Origin: Microbacterium arabinogalactanolyticum
GTDB lineage: Bacteria; Actinomycetota; Actinomycetes; Actinomycetales; Microbacteriaceae
Direction: 5' to 3'
Assembly (NCBI RefSeq): GCF_030268005.1
Contig: NZ_BRZC01000007.1
Location: forward strand, 310,001 to 374,000
DNA: 64,000 nucleotides
The translations under genes and the position numbers were made by a program. Under the pieces are notes generated by a model. It was not told where the DNA came from and did no database searches. It saw only the letters and a program-made list of their open reading frames with translations. This document shows, in pieces, positions 16,211 to 25,424 of the stretch (the stretch's first letter is position 1; every line of letters starts with the position of its first letter).

Positions 16211-17761
16211 TCATTCGCAGCGCAGACCGTCCTCGGGAGCCTTGCCGTCGAGCAGGAAGCGCTCGACGGCCTGGTCGACGCAGCTGTTGCCCTTGTTGTA
16301 GCCGGTGTGCCCCTCGCCCACGCGGGTGACGAGGACGCCGTTCTGCAGCTGCTTCGCGAGCGACTCGGCCCACGCGTACGGGGTGGCCGGGTCGTTGGTG
16401 GTGCCGACCACGACGATCGGTCCCGAGCCGTCGGCGGTGATCGCCTCGCGCACGCCCGTCGGCGGGTACGGCCACACCTTGCAGGGGTCCGGCGCCTGCC
16501 AGTACGGGGCGAACGTGGGGGCCTTGGCCTCCAGCTGCGTGACCACGGCGTCCTCCGCGGCCGGATCGTCCTCGACCGGGTAGTCCATGCAGTTGTACGC
16601 GCGGAACGCCTCGGCGGTGTTGTCGGCGTAGGTGCCGTCGGGGTTGCGCGAGTTGTACGAGTCGGCGAGCCCCATCATCACGGACGGGTCGCCCTGCAGA
16701 GCTGCGGTGATCCCCTTGGTCAGGTAGGACCAGCTCTGCTGGCTGTACATCGCTGCGATCGTCCCGGTGATCATGGAGTCGACCGTCAGCATCCGCCCGT
16801 CGCCGTTCTTCATCGGCGTGCGCGAGACGCTCGACAGCAGCGCGCGGAAGTCGGTGAGAGCCTCGTCGACCGAGCCGTTGAACGGGCAGTCCCGGCCCGC
16901 CAGGCATCCCTCCAGGTAGGCGCGCAGCGCCGACTCGAAGCCCTCGGCCTGGATGGTGCTGACCTCCAGGCCGGGCACGGCGGGATCGATGGCGCCGTCC
17001 AGCACGAGTCGCTGCGCGCGCTCGGGGTACAGCTTCGCGTAGGTCGCCCCGAGGAAGGTGCCGTAGGAGTAGCCGAGGTAGTTCAGAGTCTTGTCGCCCA
17101 GGACGCCGCGGATGAGGTCCATGTCCCGCGCCGAGTTCACGGTGGTGATGTACGGCAGCAGGCCGTCGCTGTTCGCCTCGCAGGCGTCGGCGAAGGTCTT
17201 GTCCCGCGCGGAGAGCGCGGCGTCCCACTCCGGCGTGTTGCGCGGACCGGGCACGACGCCGTAGAGGTAGTCGTCCATCTTCTTCGCGTCGAGGCAGCGC
17301 ACCGCCGTGGAGCGGCCGACGCCGCGGGGGTCGAACCCGATCACGTCGAAGTCCTCGATCAGATCGGCGCCGACCGCGTAGTCCAGGCTGTCGTGGACGA
17401 AGTCGTAGCCGCTCGCGCCGGGTCCGCCGGGGTTGATCAGCAGCGAGCCCTGCGAGGTGCCGGTCGCGCGGTGCCGCACGATCGCGAGCTCGAGGTCGCC
17501 GTCGGCGGGCTTGTCCCAGTCGCGGGGCGCCTTCACCTCGGTGCAGTCGAAGCCGGCGCCGCACGACTTCCAGGTGAGCTTCTGCGAGTAGTACGGCAGG
17601 AGCTCGGCGGAGACGCCGCTCGTGTCGGCCGTGCGCGCCGGCGCAGGCGCCCCCGCGGGGATCTGCGCGTACAGGCATCCGGAGAGCACGACGGATGCCG
17701 CGGCGACTCCGGCCAGGACGGTGAGGATGCGGCGCGCAGCGCGCCGTGCTCGATGGGTCAC
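16211..17761 (-). CDS. Secreted alpha/beta-hydrolase (tripeptidyl aminopeptidase type)
   Basis: 516-aa lipoprotein: Arg-rich N-terminus, hydrophobic segment, lipobox LSGC near residue 29. The nucleophile is S232 in GYSYG, followed by ATYAKLYPERAQRLVLDG, the classical proline-iminopeptidase/TAP pattern. The C-terminal TAP-like domain has the Asp (GTTNDPATP) and His (GEGHTGY) of the triad. It probably trims peptides at the cell surface. Starts at GTG, overlapping the holB stop (GTGA). Confidence 0.9.
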   Translation of the reverse strand: MTHRARRAARRILTVLAGVAAASVVLSGCLYAQIPAGAPAPARTADTSGVSAELLPYYSQKLTWKSCGAGFDCTEVKAPRDWDKPADGDLELAIVRHRATGTSQGSLLINPGGPGASGYDFVHDSLDYAVGADLIEDFDVIGFDPRGVGRSTAVRCLDAKKMDDYLYGVVPGPRNTPEWDAALSARDKTFADACEANSDGLLPYITTVNSARDMDLIRGVLGDKTLNYLGYSYGTFLGATYAKLYPERAQRLVLDGAIDPAVPGLEVSTIQAEGFESALRAYLEGCLAGRDCPFNGSVDEALTDFRALLSSVSRTPMKNGDGRMLTVDSMITGTIAAMYSQQSWSYLTKGITAALQGDPSVMMGLADSYNSRNPDGTYADNTAEAFRAYNCMDYPVEDDPAAEDAVVTQLEAKAPTFAPYWQAPDPCKVWPYPPTGVREAITADGSGPIVVVGTTNDPATPYAWAESLAKQLQNGVLVTRVGEGHTGYNKGNSCVDQAVERFLLDGKAPEDGLRCE

Positions 17762-18915
17762 GGGGTCCTTCCGCTGGAGATGGTCACCAGGAGACTCTCG
17801 GTCGCGAGCAGCGGCGAGACGTTGCGCTCCAGGGACTCACGGGTGTCACTGATGGCGTCGAGGGCGATGAGCGCGCGCTCGACCGGCCAGGCCGCGGCGA
17901 GGGCCTCCAGCTCCGCGCGCAGCTCGCTGTTGATCAGCGCGCCGGTACGACCGAACTGCAGCATGACGACGTCGCGGTACATCGACTGCAGGTCGGTGAG
18001 CACCCGATCGATCCCGTCGCGCAGGCTGCGGGTGGCACGCTTCTTCTGATCGTCCTCGAGGGCCGAGAGCTGCGGCCGCAGCGCGGGCGGCACGGCCTGC
18101 CCCTCGGCGATGCCGACCGTGCGCAGCAGCGCGGCGCGCTCGGCGGCGTCGCGCTCGGCCGTCAGCGCCTTGGCGTCATCGGTGGCGGCCTGGATGATCT
18201 GCCCCGCGACCTCGACGGCGGTGCCCACACCGCGCACCCCGAGCACGGCGCGGAGGGTCTCGTCGCGCCGGCGGCGCGCACCGTCGTCGGTGGCGAGGCG
18301 CTGGGCCATGCCGATGTGGCGCTGCGAATGGCGCGCGGCCTGCTCGGCGGTGGCCTCGTCCGCGCCGGTGCGCAGCGCGATCAGGCGGGCGACGTCGGCG
18401 ACCTCCGGCTCGCGCAGGCGCAGCGCCCGCACCCGGGAGCGGATGGTGGGCAGCAGGTCGGCCTCGCTGGGCGCGCACAGCACCCATACGGTCTGCTCGG
18501 GCGGTTCCTCGAGCGCCTTCAGCAGCACGTTGGAGGTGCGTTCGACCATGCGGTCGGCATCCTCGACGACGATCACCCGGTAGCGTCCGGCCGACGGGGA
18601 GAAGTAGGAGCGGGCGACGAGCTCGCGCGCCTCCTTGATCGTGATGAGCACCTTGTCGGTGCGCAGCGCCGTGAGGTCGGGATGGGTGCCCGCCAGCACC
18701 TGCCGCATGGCGTTCTCGTCGTCCGGATGCTCCGCGATCAGCGCCGCCGCGAAGGCGTAGGCGAGTGTGGAGCGGCCGGATCCGGGAGGCCCGGTGATCA
18801 GCCACGCGTGCGAGAGCGCGGCAGGATCGGAGGCCGCCTGCTGCAGCGTCTCGACCGCGGCATCCTGACCCCACACCTCGCTCCACGGGAACGGAGCGAG
18901 CGTGGCCTGAGTCAT
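17758..18915 (-). CDS. holB: DNA polymerase III subunit delta'
   Basis: 385-aa clamp-loader subunit of the AAA+ family. The P-loop reads GPPGSGRST at 42-50, with Arg (R48) where an ATP-hydrolysing loader has Lys, consistent with delta' not being a working ATPase. The SVVDADRM-type box (VVEDADRM) and the arginine-finger region SRVRALRLREP follow. The start is ATG at 18915 (MTQATLAPFPW); the longer frame is shadow of tmk. It follows tmk by 41 bases in the usual tmk-holB order. Confidence 0.92.
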   Translation of the reverse strand: MTQATLAPFPWSEVWGQDAAVETLQQAASDPAALSHAWLITGPPGSGRSTLAYAFAAALIAEHPDDENAMRQVLAGTHPDLTALRTDKVLITIKEARELVARSYFSPSAGRYRVIVVEDADRMVERTSNVLLKALEEPPEQTVWVLCAPSEADLLPTIRSRVRALRLREPEVADVARLIALRTGADEATAEQAARHSQRHIGMAQRLATDDGARRRRDETLRAVLGVRGVGTAVEVAGQIIQAATDDAKALTAERDAAERAALLRTVGIAEGQAVPPALRPQLSALEDDQKKRATRSLRDGIDRVLTDLQSMYRDVVMLQFGRTGALINSELRAELEALAAAWPVERALIALDAISDTRESLERNVSPLLATESLLVTISSGRTP

Positions 18916-18956
18916 GCTGTCCAGCCTAACCTCGGCACCGACATCGTCCCGCGTGT

Positions 18957-19586
18957 TCAGAGCAGGACGGACAGGCGGGCGCGGATCACGCTCGCGATGT
19001 CCTCGGGATCGCGGGTGGCGTCCACGACGAGGAAGCGCTCGGGCTCGGCTGCGGCGAGGCGCAGGTAGGACTCCCGCACACGGGTGTGGAACTCCTCCTT
19101 CTCCGCCTCCAGCCGGTCGAACGGCTTGTCGTCGGCATCCAGGCGGCGGCGAGCCTCGGAGGGGTCGATGTCGAGCAGCACGGTGACGTCGGGCAGCGCA
19201 CCCTCCGTCGCCCACAGCGACAGGTCGCGCACCTCCGTGGCGTCCAGCACGCGCCCGGCGCCCTGGTACGCGACCGACGAGTCGAGGTAGCGGTCCTGGA
19301 TGACGACGTCGCCGCCCTGCAGCGCGGGACGCACCACGGTGGCGACGTGGTGCGCGCGGTCGGCGGCGTAGAGCAGCGCCTCGGCGCGCGGCGCGACCTC
19401 TCCGCGGTGGTGCAGCACGATGTTGCGGATCAGCACGCCGACCTCGGAACCGCCCGGCTCACGCGTGTGCAGCACCGTGCGGCCGTGCGCGCCGAGCCAT
19501 TCGGCCAGCAGTGCGGCCTGGGTGGTCTTCCCCGAGCCGTCGCCGCCTTCGAGCGTGATCCAGAGACCCCGACGCTCCGAGGTCAC
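18957..19586 (-). CDS. tmk: Thymidylate kinase
   Basis: 209-aa dTMP kinase making dTDP for DNA synthesis. P-loop GGDGSGKTT at 14-22, the DR(Y/H) motif QDRYLDSSVAYQGAGR at about 96-111, and the LID region SEARRRLDADDKPFDRLE. Starts at GTG overlapping the topA stop by 4 bases. It forms the topA-tmk-holB minus-strand operon. Confidence 0.96.
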   Translation of the reverse strand: MTSERRGLWITLEGGDGSGKTTQAALLAEWLGAHGRTVLHTREPGGSEVGVLIRNIVLHHRGEVAPRAEALLYAADRAHHVATVVRPALQGGDVVIQDRYLDSSVAYQGAGRVLDATEVRDLSLWATEGALPDVTVLLDIDPSEARRRLDADDKPFDRLEAEKEEFHTRVRESYLRLAAAEPERFLVVDATRDPEDIASVIRARLSVLL

Positions 19587-22435
19587 GAGCCTGCCTTCGC
19601 CTTGCGCGCCGCATCGGCCTTGGCGATCGCGTTGGCCTTGCGGGTGGCGGCCGCCTTCTTGGCGGCCTCCGAGCGCGCGGCCGCCTTCTGATCGTCGGTC
19701 AGCGCCTTCTTCGCAGGCGCCTTCTTCGCGGCGGGCTTCTTCGCGGGGGCCTTCTTGGCCGTCGTCCTCTTCGCCCCACGCTTGGGCGCGGGACCCTTGG
19801 CCCGCTTGTCGGCGAGCATCTGCACGGCGATCTCGAATGTGACGTCGTCCGGAGTCCGCCCGCGCGGGATGGTGACGTTGGTCTCGCCGTCGGTCACGTA
19901 GGCGCCGAAGCGTCCGTCGCGGATGCGGATCGGCTTGCCGCTGACGGGATCGGCCTCGAACTCCTTGAGCGCGCTGGATGCCCGCCGCGAACCCGCACCG
20001 TACTTCGGCTGGGCGTAGATCGCCAGCGCCTGCTCGAGCGTCACGTCGAAGATCTGGGATTCGCTCTCCAGCGACCGCGAGTCAGCGCCCTTCTTCAAGT
20101 AAGGGCCGTAGCGGCCGTTCTGCGCGGTGATCTCGTCGCCGGACTCAGGGTCCTTGCCGACCACGCGCGGCAGGCTGAGCAGCTGGAGCGCGGTCTCGAG
20201 GTCGATCGTCTCGACCGACATCGAGCGGAACAGCGAGGCGGTGCGCGGCTTGGGCGCTGCCTCCTTCTTCTTGGTGCTCTTCTTCTTCGGCGCGGCCTCG
20301 ACGACCTCGCCCGTCTCGGTGTCGACCTCGTCCTCGTCGGAGACCGGGTCGTTCTCCTGCACGTACGGGCCGAACCGGCCGTCCTTGACCACGACGATCT
20401 TGCCGTTCTCGGGGTTCTCCCCCAGCACCCGATCGCCGGCGACGGGCGCGTCGACCAGCTCCTGCGCCTTGGCGGGCGTCAGCTCGTCGGGGGCGAGGTC
20501 CTCGGGCACATTGACGATGCGCGGCTTGGCATCGGGGTTCGCCGGGTCGACGACCTCGAGGTACGGCCCGTACTTTCCGAAGCGCAGCGTGGCGGTGTCG
20601 GTGATGCGGGTGGAGTTCAGCGCCCGCGCGTCGATCTCGCCGAGGTTGTCGACCACCTGCCGCAGCCCGACATGGGCGTCGGAGCCGAAGTAGAAGGAGC
20701 GCAGCCACTCGTTGCGGTTCTGCTCACCACGGGCGATCGCGTCGAGGTCGTCCTCGAGCGCCGCGGTGAAGTCGTAGTCGATCAGATCGGCGAAGTGCTG
20801 TTCGAGGAGCCGCACCACGCTGAACGCCAGCCAGGTCGGCACGAGCGCCTGGCCGCGCTTGGATGCGTAGCCGCGGTCGATCACGGTGCCGATGATGCTC
20901 GCGAACGTCGAGGGGCGGCCGATGCCGTGCTCCTCGAGCGCCTTGACCAGCGAGGCCTCGGTGTAGCGGGGCTTGGGGGTGGTGCGGTGGCCCTTGGCCT
21001 CGGCATCCGCCATCGCCAGCTCGTCGCCGACGGCGACGGCGGGCAGGGACTGGTTCTCGGCGGAGTCCTGCGCGTTGCGCTTCTCGTCGCGGCCCTCCTC
21101 GTACGCCTCCAGGAAGCCCTTGAAGGTGTAGACGGTGCCGGACGCGGTGAACTCGAGCCGCTTGCCGTCGGCGTCCGATTCCAGCGTGACCGTGGTGGTC
21201 TCGTACTTGGCATCCGACATCTGGCTGGCGACCGTGCGCTTCCAGATCAGGTCGTAGAGGCGCTGCTCCTCGCGATCGAGCTGGGAGGAGACAGATGCCG
21301 GCGTCCGGAAGTTCTCGCCCGAGGGACGGATCGCCTCGTGAGCCTCCTGCGCGTTCTTGCTCTTGGACTTGTACACGCGGGGCTTGAGCGGCACCGCGCT
21401 GTCGCCGTACAGCGCGACGGCCTGGCTGCGCGCGGCCTGGATGGCCTGCGTCGACAGCGCGACCGAGTCCGTACGCATATAGGTGATGTACCCCTTCTCG
21501 TAGAGGCGCTGGGCGACGCTCATCGCCTGCTTCGCACTCATCGAGAGCTTGCGTCCGGCCTCCTGCTGCATGGTGGAGGTGGTGAAGGGCGCATAGGGGC
21601 TGCGGGTGCCCGGCTTGGCCTCGACCTTGCTGACGGTCGCGGCGCCCGCGTCGTTCACTGCCGCGGCGAGGGCCATGACCTCGGCCTCGGTCAGGACGAC
21701 GACGGCCTTCTTCAGCTTTCCTGTGTCGTCGAAGTCGGTGCCGCGGGCGAGCTGTCCGCCGTCCACGCGCACCAGGCGCACGCCGAAGGACTGCCCGGTC
21801 GCGGAGGCCTGCGCCTCGACGTCCCAGTACTCAGCCGAGGTGAACGCCATCCGCTCTCGCTCGCGGTCGACGATCATGCGGGTCGCGGCCGATTGCACGC
21901 GTCCTGCGGACAGGCCGGACTTGACCTTGTACCAGAGCACGGGCGAGACGTCCCAGCCGTAGAGCCGGTCGAGGATGCGGCGGGTCTCCTGCGCGTCGAC
22001 GAGCGCCAGGTCGAGGTCGCGGGTGCGGCCGACGGCCGCCTGGATCGCGTCCTTGGTGATCTCGTGGAAGACCATCCGCTTGACGGGGACCTTCGGCTTG
22101 AGGGTCTCCAGCAGGTGCCACGCGATGGCCTCGCCCTCGCGGTCCTCATCAGTGGCGAGCAGAAGCTCGTCGGCGGTCTTCAGGGCGCGCTTCAGCTCGG
22201 CGACCGTCTTCGTCTTGCGGTCGGAGACGACGTAGTAGGGGTCGAAGTCGTGGTCGACGTCGATCGAGTACTTCCCGTACGCCTGCTTGTCGGCGGCGGG
22301 GATGTCCTTCTTGTCGGCGAGGTCGCGGATGTGGCCGACGGAGCTGAGCACCTCGTAGCCATCGCCGAGGTATCCCTGGATCGACCGCATCTTCGTCGGG
22401 GACTCGACGATGACGAGCTTCTTGCCTTGTGCCAA
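19583..22435 (-). CDS. topA: DNA topoisomerase I
   Basis: 950-aa type IA topoisomerase, which relaxes negative supercoils. Toprim domain at the N-terminus (LVIVESPTKMRSIQGYL; later DEDREGEAIAWHL), catalytic tyrosine Y319 in ITYMRTDS. The C-terminal part has repeated RFGPY-type domains (about residues 700-900) and a Lys/Ala-rich tail of KKAPAKK repeats, as in mycobacterial and Streptomyces enzymes. I chose TTG at 22435 because AGAAAGGA lies 7 bases upstream and LAQGKKLVIVESPTK matches the usual N-terminus. The in-frame upstream extension covers a gene-free gap and is not coding. Confidence 0.96.
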   Translation of the reverse strand: MAQGKKLVIVESPTKMRSIQGYLGDGYEVLSSVGHIRDLADKKDIPAADKQAYGKYSIDVDHDFDPYYVVSDRKTKTVAELKRALKTADELLLATDEDREGEAIAWHLLETLKPKVPVKRMVFHEITKDAIQAAVGRTRDLDLALVDAQETRRILDRLYGWDVSPVLWYKVKSGLSAGRVQSAATRMIVDRERERMAFTSAEYWDVEAQASATGQSFGVRLVRVDGGQLARGTDFDDTGKLKKAVVVLTEAEVMALAAAVNDAGAATVSKVEAKPGTRSPYAPFTTSTMQQEAGRKLSMSAKQAMSVAQRLYEKGYITYMRTDSVALSTQAIQAARSQAVALYGDSAVPLKPRVYKSKSKNAQEAHEAIRPSGENFRTPASVSSQLDREEQRLYDLIWKRTVASQMSDAKYETTTVTLESDADGKRLEFTASGTVYTFKGFLEAYEEGRDEKRNAQDSAENQSLPAVAVGDELAMADAEAKGHRTTPKPRYTEASLVKALEEHGIGRPSTFASIIGTVIDRGYASKRGQALVPTWLAFSVVRLLEQHFADLIDYDFTAALEDDLDAIARGEQNRNEWLRSFYFGSDAHVGLRQVVDNLGEIDARALNSTRITDTATLRFGKYGPYLEVVDPANPDAKPRIVNVPEDLAPDELTPAKAQELVDAPVAGDRVLGENPENGKIVVVKDGRFGPYVQENDPVSDEDEVDTETGEVVEAAPKKKSTKKKEAAPKPRTASLFRSMSVETIDLETALQLLSLPRVVGKDPESGDEITAQNGRYGPYLKKGADSRSLESESQIFDVTLEQALAIYAQPKYGAGSRRASSALKEFEADPVSGKPIRIRDGRFGAYVTDGETNVTIPRGRTPDDVTFEIAVQMLADKRAKGPAPKRGAKRTTAKKAPAKKPAAKKAPAKKALTDDQKAAARSEAAKKAAATRKANAIAKADAARKAKAGS

Positions 22436-22548
22436 GAGAGCGTCCTTTCTTCGAAGCACACCATACACACCGCTCTCCTGGTGCGGACACAGCGTCGCAT
22501 CGACACGGCATCGTCGGGTGACCGGAAGCGGGGTGGGGGTCGTCGTCC

Positions 22549-22875
22549 TCATCCCTCGGGTTGCCCGGCACGGGCGCGGGAGACGGCGACGAGACCAGCG
22601 TACGCGGATTCGACCTGCACAGTCGCCATGAGACCGTCCGCCCGGCACGCGACGAGCGTCGCTCCGGATGCCTGCGCCACCCGTGCCGCAAGGGCGCAGG
22701 GGTCCTCGCCGGTGACGATCGCACCGGACGCGGCGTCGGCTGCGGCGAGCGCCGCGGCATCCGCCGCGCCCGCCGCGCGCTGGGCCGTGACGGCCGCGCC
22801 GCCGACCGCGGCCAGGCCGAGGGACAGCGTCGCCGCGACGGTCAGGATGCCGGATGCCAGCGCAGTGCCGGCCAT
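22549..22875 (-). CDS. Tad-locus secreted protein (Rv3654c-like, TadE-related)
   Basis: 108 aa. One N-terminal hydrophobic helix (MAGTALASGILTVAATLSLG) followed by a small, Ala-rich extracytoplasmic domain with two Cys (CALAARV ... LVACRADG) that could form a disulfide. It matches the small TadE-like proteins at the end of actinobacterial tad loci. The ATG overlaps the upstream stop (TGATG). It is probably an exported pseudopilin-like or assembly component. It is the last gene of the tad operon. Confidence 0.75.
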   Translation of the reverse strand: MAGTALASGILTVAATLSLGLAAVGGAAVTAQRAAGAADAAALAAADAASGAIVTGEDPCALAARVAQASGATLVACRADGLMATVQVESAYAGLVAVSRARAGQPEG

Positions 22876-23249
22876 CACAGCCCTCCCGCCAGGGCGCAGC
22901 TGTCGGCGCTCAGCGGGATGCTGATCAGCCGTCCGATCCGGGTCTGCACGGATGCCGTGACGCACACCAGGTCGGCGCCGCCACGCGAGGTCATGGTCGC
23001 TCCCTCGACGGCGGCGACCGCTGCGGCCGCCCGGGCGGCGCTCTCGCCGCGCCCGAGCAGTCGTGCGGCATCGGCCGCGGCATCCTGCAGCGCGACCTGC
23101 GTGGCCGCGGCGCCCAGCGCTCCGACGCCCAGCAGCAGCGCGAGCAGCACCGCCGGCAGGGCGACGGCCAGTTCGGCGGCGACGGATCCGCGCTCCCCGC
23201 GGAGCGCGGCCGGCGCCCGCACAAGACGCGCCCGGTGCGCGCGCATCAC
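22875..23249 (-). CDS. TadE-family pseudopilin-like protein
   Basis: 124 aa. The basic N-terminus is followed by RGSVAAELAVALPAVLLALLL, a TadE signature in which a Glu after a small residue precedes one long helix. A helical domain with two Cys (LVCVTAS; ADSCALAGG) follows. TadE proteins are minor pilins processed by a prepilin peptidase, and none is encoded nearby. Start at 23249 or 23246; it overlaps the DUF4244 stop. Confidence 0.82.
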   Translation of the reverse strand: MMRAHRARLVRAPAALRGERGSVAAELAVALPAVLLALLLGVGALGAAATQVALQDAAADAARLLGRGESAARAAAAVAAVEGATMTSRGGADLVCVTASVQTRIGRLISIPLSADSCALAGGL

Positions 23250-23458
23250 GACACCGTCAGCGCCCGCCGCACGAGGTCGGTGAGGATGCCGCGCACCTCG
23301 TCCGACCTCATGATCACGACCAGCAGGCCCGCGAACGCGACGGCCGCCATCGTCGTGATGGCGTACTCCGCAGTCGCTGCGCCCGACTCGTCCTGGAACA
23401 GGATCGCCGCCCGCCGACGGGTCAGACGGGGCAGATCGTTCTTCCTCTTGTTCGTCAT
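23246..23458 (-). CDS. DUF4244 protein, candidate Flp-type major pilin
   Basis: 70 aa. Short basic leader, then DESGAATAEYAITTMAAVAFAG: the G-x4-E pattern of a type IV prepilin cleavage site (processing after Gly, Glu at +5), followed by one hydrophobic helix. Length and position between tadC and tadE fit the pilin subunit of a Tad pilus (DUF4244 in actinobacteria). AAGGA precedes the ATG. It is probably the most abundant product of this cluster. Confidence 0.82.
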   Translation of the reverse strand: MTNKRKNDLPRLTRRRAAILFQDESGAATAEYAITTMAAVAFAGLLVVIMRSDEVRGILTDLVRRALTVS

Positions 23459-23514
23459 GTCATTCCTTCTCTCTTCATCTCTTTCTGTGGTGGTGCGTTC
23501 TGTCGGTGGCGACG

Positions 23515-24417
23515 TCAGGTCGGCAGGGGCGTCGAGCCCAGCACGCTGAGCATGAGCGGGGCGACGCCGAGCAGCAGGAAAGCCGGCAGCGTGCATGCCC
23601 CCAGTGGCAGCAGCAGGGACGACGACAGCCGCGCCGCACGGATGCGGCCCTGCACCCTCGCCTCGTGGCGCTGCTGCGCCGCCGACGCCCGCAAGAGCGT
23701 TCCCGCAGGGACGCCGGCGCTGCGGGACAGCTCCAGCACGGCGTCGGTCGCGGCGCTGCCCTCGACGAGACGAGCCGTGCTGTGCTCGACGAGCCGCAGT
23801 GCACGCGGGATGCCGACGCCGCCCGACAGCGCGACCGCGACGAGCTCGGCGTGCATCCCGGGCGTCCCCGGACGCGGGCGGGCTCTGCGCACCATCCGGG
23901 AGGTCCAGAGGCGCGCGAGCAGCACCAGTGCCAGTCCGGCGACGACGCACACGATCCCCAGCGGATTGGTGGCCAGCACCCCGATCGTGTCGAATCCCAG
24001 CGCGAAGCCGAGAAGCAGACCCACGAACGGAAGCCACAACAGCAGTCGCGCCGTGCCCATGGGCTCGGCGAGCGCGATCCGCACGTCGTCGGCGGCCGCC
24101 GCAGCATCCTGCAGGGATTCGGCCAGGGACCGCAGCACCTCGGCCAGCGGCGCACCGACGACAGTGGCGATCTCCCACGCCGCGGCGACATCCGACCAGG
24201 CGCCACCCTCGGCGTCGATCGCGGCGGCGGGCTCAGAACCGGCCGCACATCTCTCGACGACGCGCAGCGCGACCGGGTCGCCGGTGTCCGCGAGGTGCCG
24301 CCAGGCGGCGATCGGCCGCGCACCCGCCTGCAGCAGCACGGCCAGCGTGCGCACGGCCGCGGCCGCCGCAGACGCCATGGCACCGGCATCCGGTTCTCCC
24401 CGGCGCAGCAGGTGCAT
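23515..24417 (-). CDS. tadC: Tad system inner-membrane protein (T2SS-F family, TadB/TadC)
   Basis: 300 aa with a GspF-type cytoplasmic domain (ALAEPMGTARLLLWLPF leads into the membrane) and three to four hydrophobic segments: two near 115-165 and two at the C-terminus. It acts as the platform on which pilin is assembled. Only one T2SS-F gene is present; most Tad loci have two (tadB and tadC), so this may do both jobs. The ATG overlaps the tadA stop (TGATG); GTG codons at 24423 and 24420 are alternatives. Confidence 0.82.
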   Translation of the reverse strand: MHLLRRGEPDAGAMASAAAAAVRTLAVLLQAGARPIAAWRHLADTGDPVALRVVERCAAGSEPAAAIDAEGGAWSDVAAAWEIATVVGAPLAEVLRSLAESLQDAAAAADDVRIALAEPMGTARLLLWLPFVGLLLGFALGFDTIGVLATNPLGIVCVVAGLALVLLARLWTSRMVRRARPRPGTPGMHAELVAVALSGGVGIPRALRLVEHSTARLVEGSAATDAVLELSRSAGVPAGTLLRASAAQQRHEARVQGRIRAARLSSSLLLPLGACTLPAFLLLGVAPLMLSVLGSTPLPT

Positions 24418-25424
24418 CACCACGGCGCCACCTCCTCCATCGCCAGCCGCTCGGCCTCCAGCACGAAGCGGCCGGCGCGGGCGATGCGGCGACGACCGTC
24501 CGCACCGCGCTCCAGATGCAGCACGATCGTGAAGGCGCTGACGACCTGCCTCGCGAGCGCGACGGCGTCCATGCCCGCGAGCGCGCCGAGCGCCTCCAGA
24601 CGTGCGGGGACGTCGGCGAGACCACTGGCGTGCAGAGTCCCGGCGCCGCCGTCGTGGCCTGTGTTGAGCGCGGTGAGCAGCTCCCGCACCTCCTCGCCAC
24701 GGCATTCGCCCACGACCAGGCGATCAGGGCGCATCCGCAGAGACTCCCGCACGAGCATGGCGAGCGTGATGCGCCCGGCGCCCTCCAGGTTCGGCTGTCT
24801 CGCCTCGAGGGCGACGTGGTGCGGATGCCGCGGCCTCAGCTCCGCGACATCCTCGATCGTCACGATCCGCTCCCCCGGCCCCGCCTGGGTCAGCAGAGCG
24901 GTGAGCAGCGTCGTCTTGCCCGTGCCGGTGCCACCGGTGATGAGGATGTTCGCGCGATCCGCGACCAGCCGTCCGAGCCACTCCCTCTGCCCGGGCGTGA
25001 AGGTGCCCGACGCCGCCAGCGCCTCCAGATCGGCTCCGATCACCCGCGGCACACGGATCGACAGCGCCGTGCCGGATGTCGAGACCGGCGCCAGCACGGC
25101 ATGCACGCGGATGCCGTCGTCGAGTCGCACGTCGACGCAGGGCGACTGATCATCGAGATGCCGCCCGCCGGCGCCGACCAGCGCGACGGCCAGGTCGCGG
25201 ACCTCCCGCTCGGATGCCCGCCAGTCCGCCACGCGCTCCGCGCCCTCGCCCCGATCGATGAACAGCCCGGCGGAGCCGTTCACGAAGATGTCGGTGACCA
25301 GCGGATCGCGCACATGATCGGCGAGGGCGCCGAATGCGGCATCGACCGTCTTGGGCACGGACACGTCCTCGACGGCGGTGAGGCGGCCGGCGGTGCGCGG
25401 ACGGAGCACGAACGGTTCTGGCAT
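24417..25424 (-). CDS. tadA: Tad secretion ATPase (CpaF/TadA)
   Basis: 335-aa secretion ATPase of the PilT/VirB11 family. Walker A GGTGTGKT at 164-171, Walker B-type ERIVTIEDVAELRP, and the RPDRLVVGECRGEE box. It powers pilin assembly or secretion. It is shorter than most CpaF (about 400-450 aa) because the N-terminal extension is reduced. It heads the operon; no CpaE-like ATPase lies upstream, unlike the mycobacterial locus. Confidence 0.92.
   Translation of the reverse strand: MPEPFVLRPRTAGRLTAVEDVSVPKTVDAAFGALADHVRDPLVTDIFVNGSAGLFIDRGEGAERVADWRASEREVRDLAVALVGAGGRHLDDQSPCVDVRLDDGIRVHAVLAPVSTSGTALSIRVPRVIGADLEALAASGTFTPGQREWLGRLVADRANILITGGTGTGKTTLLTALLTQAGPGERIVTIEDVAELRPRHPHHVALEARQPNLEGAGRITLAMLVRESLRMRPDRLVVGECRGEEVRELLTALNTGHDGGAGTLHASGLADVPARLEALGALAGMDAVALARQVVSAFTIVLHLERGADGRRRIARAGRFVLEAERLAMEEVAPW

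Noticed and set aside
22436-22648. In-frame upstream extension of topA
   Set aside because: No homology to the known N-terminus; AGAAAGGA and LAQGKKLVIVESPTK place the start at TTG 22435.
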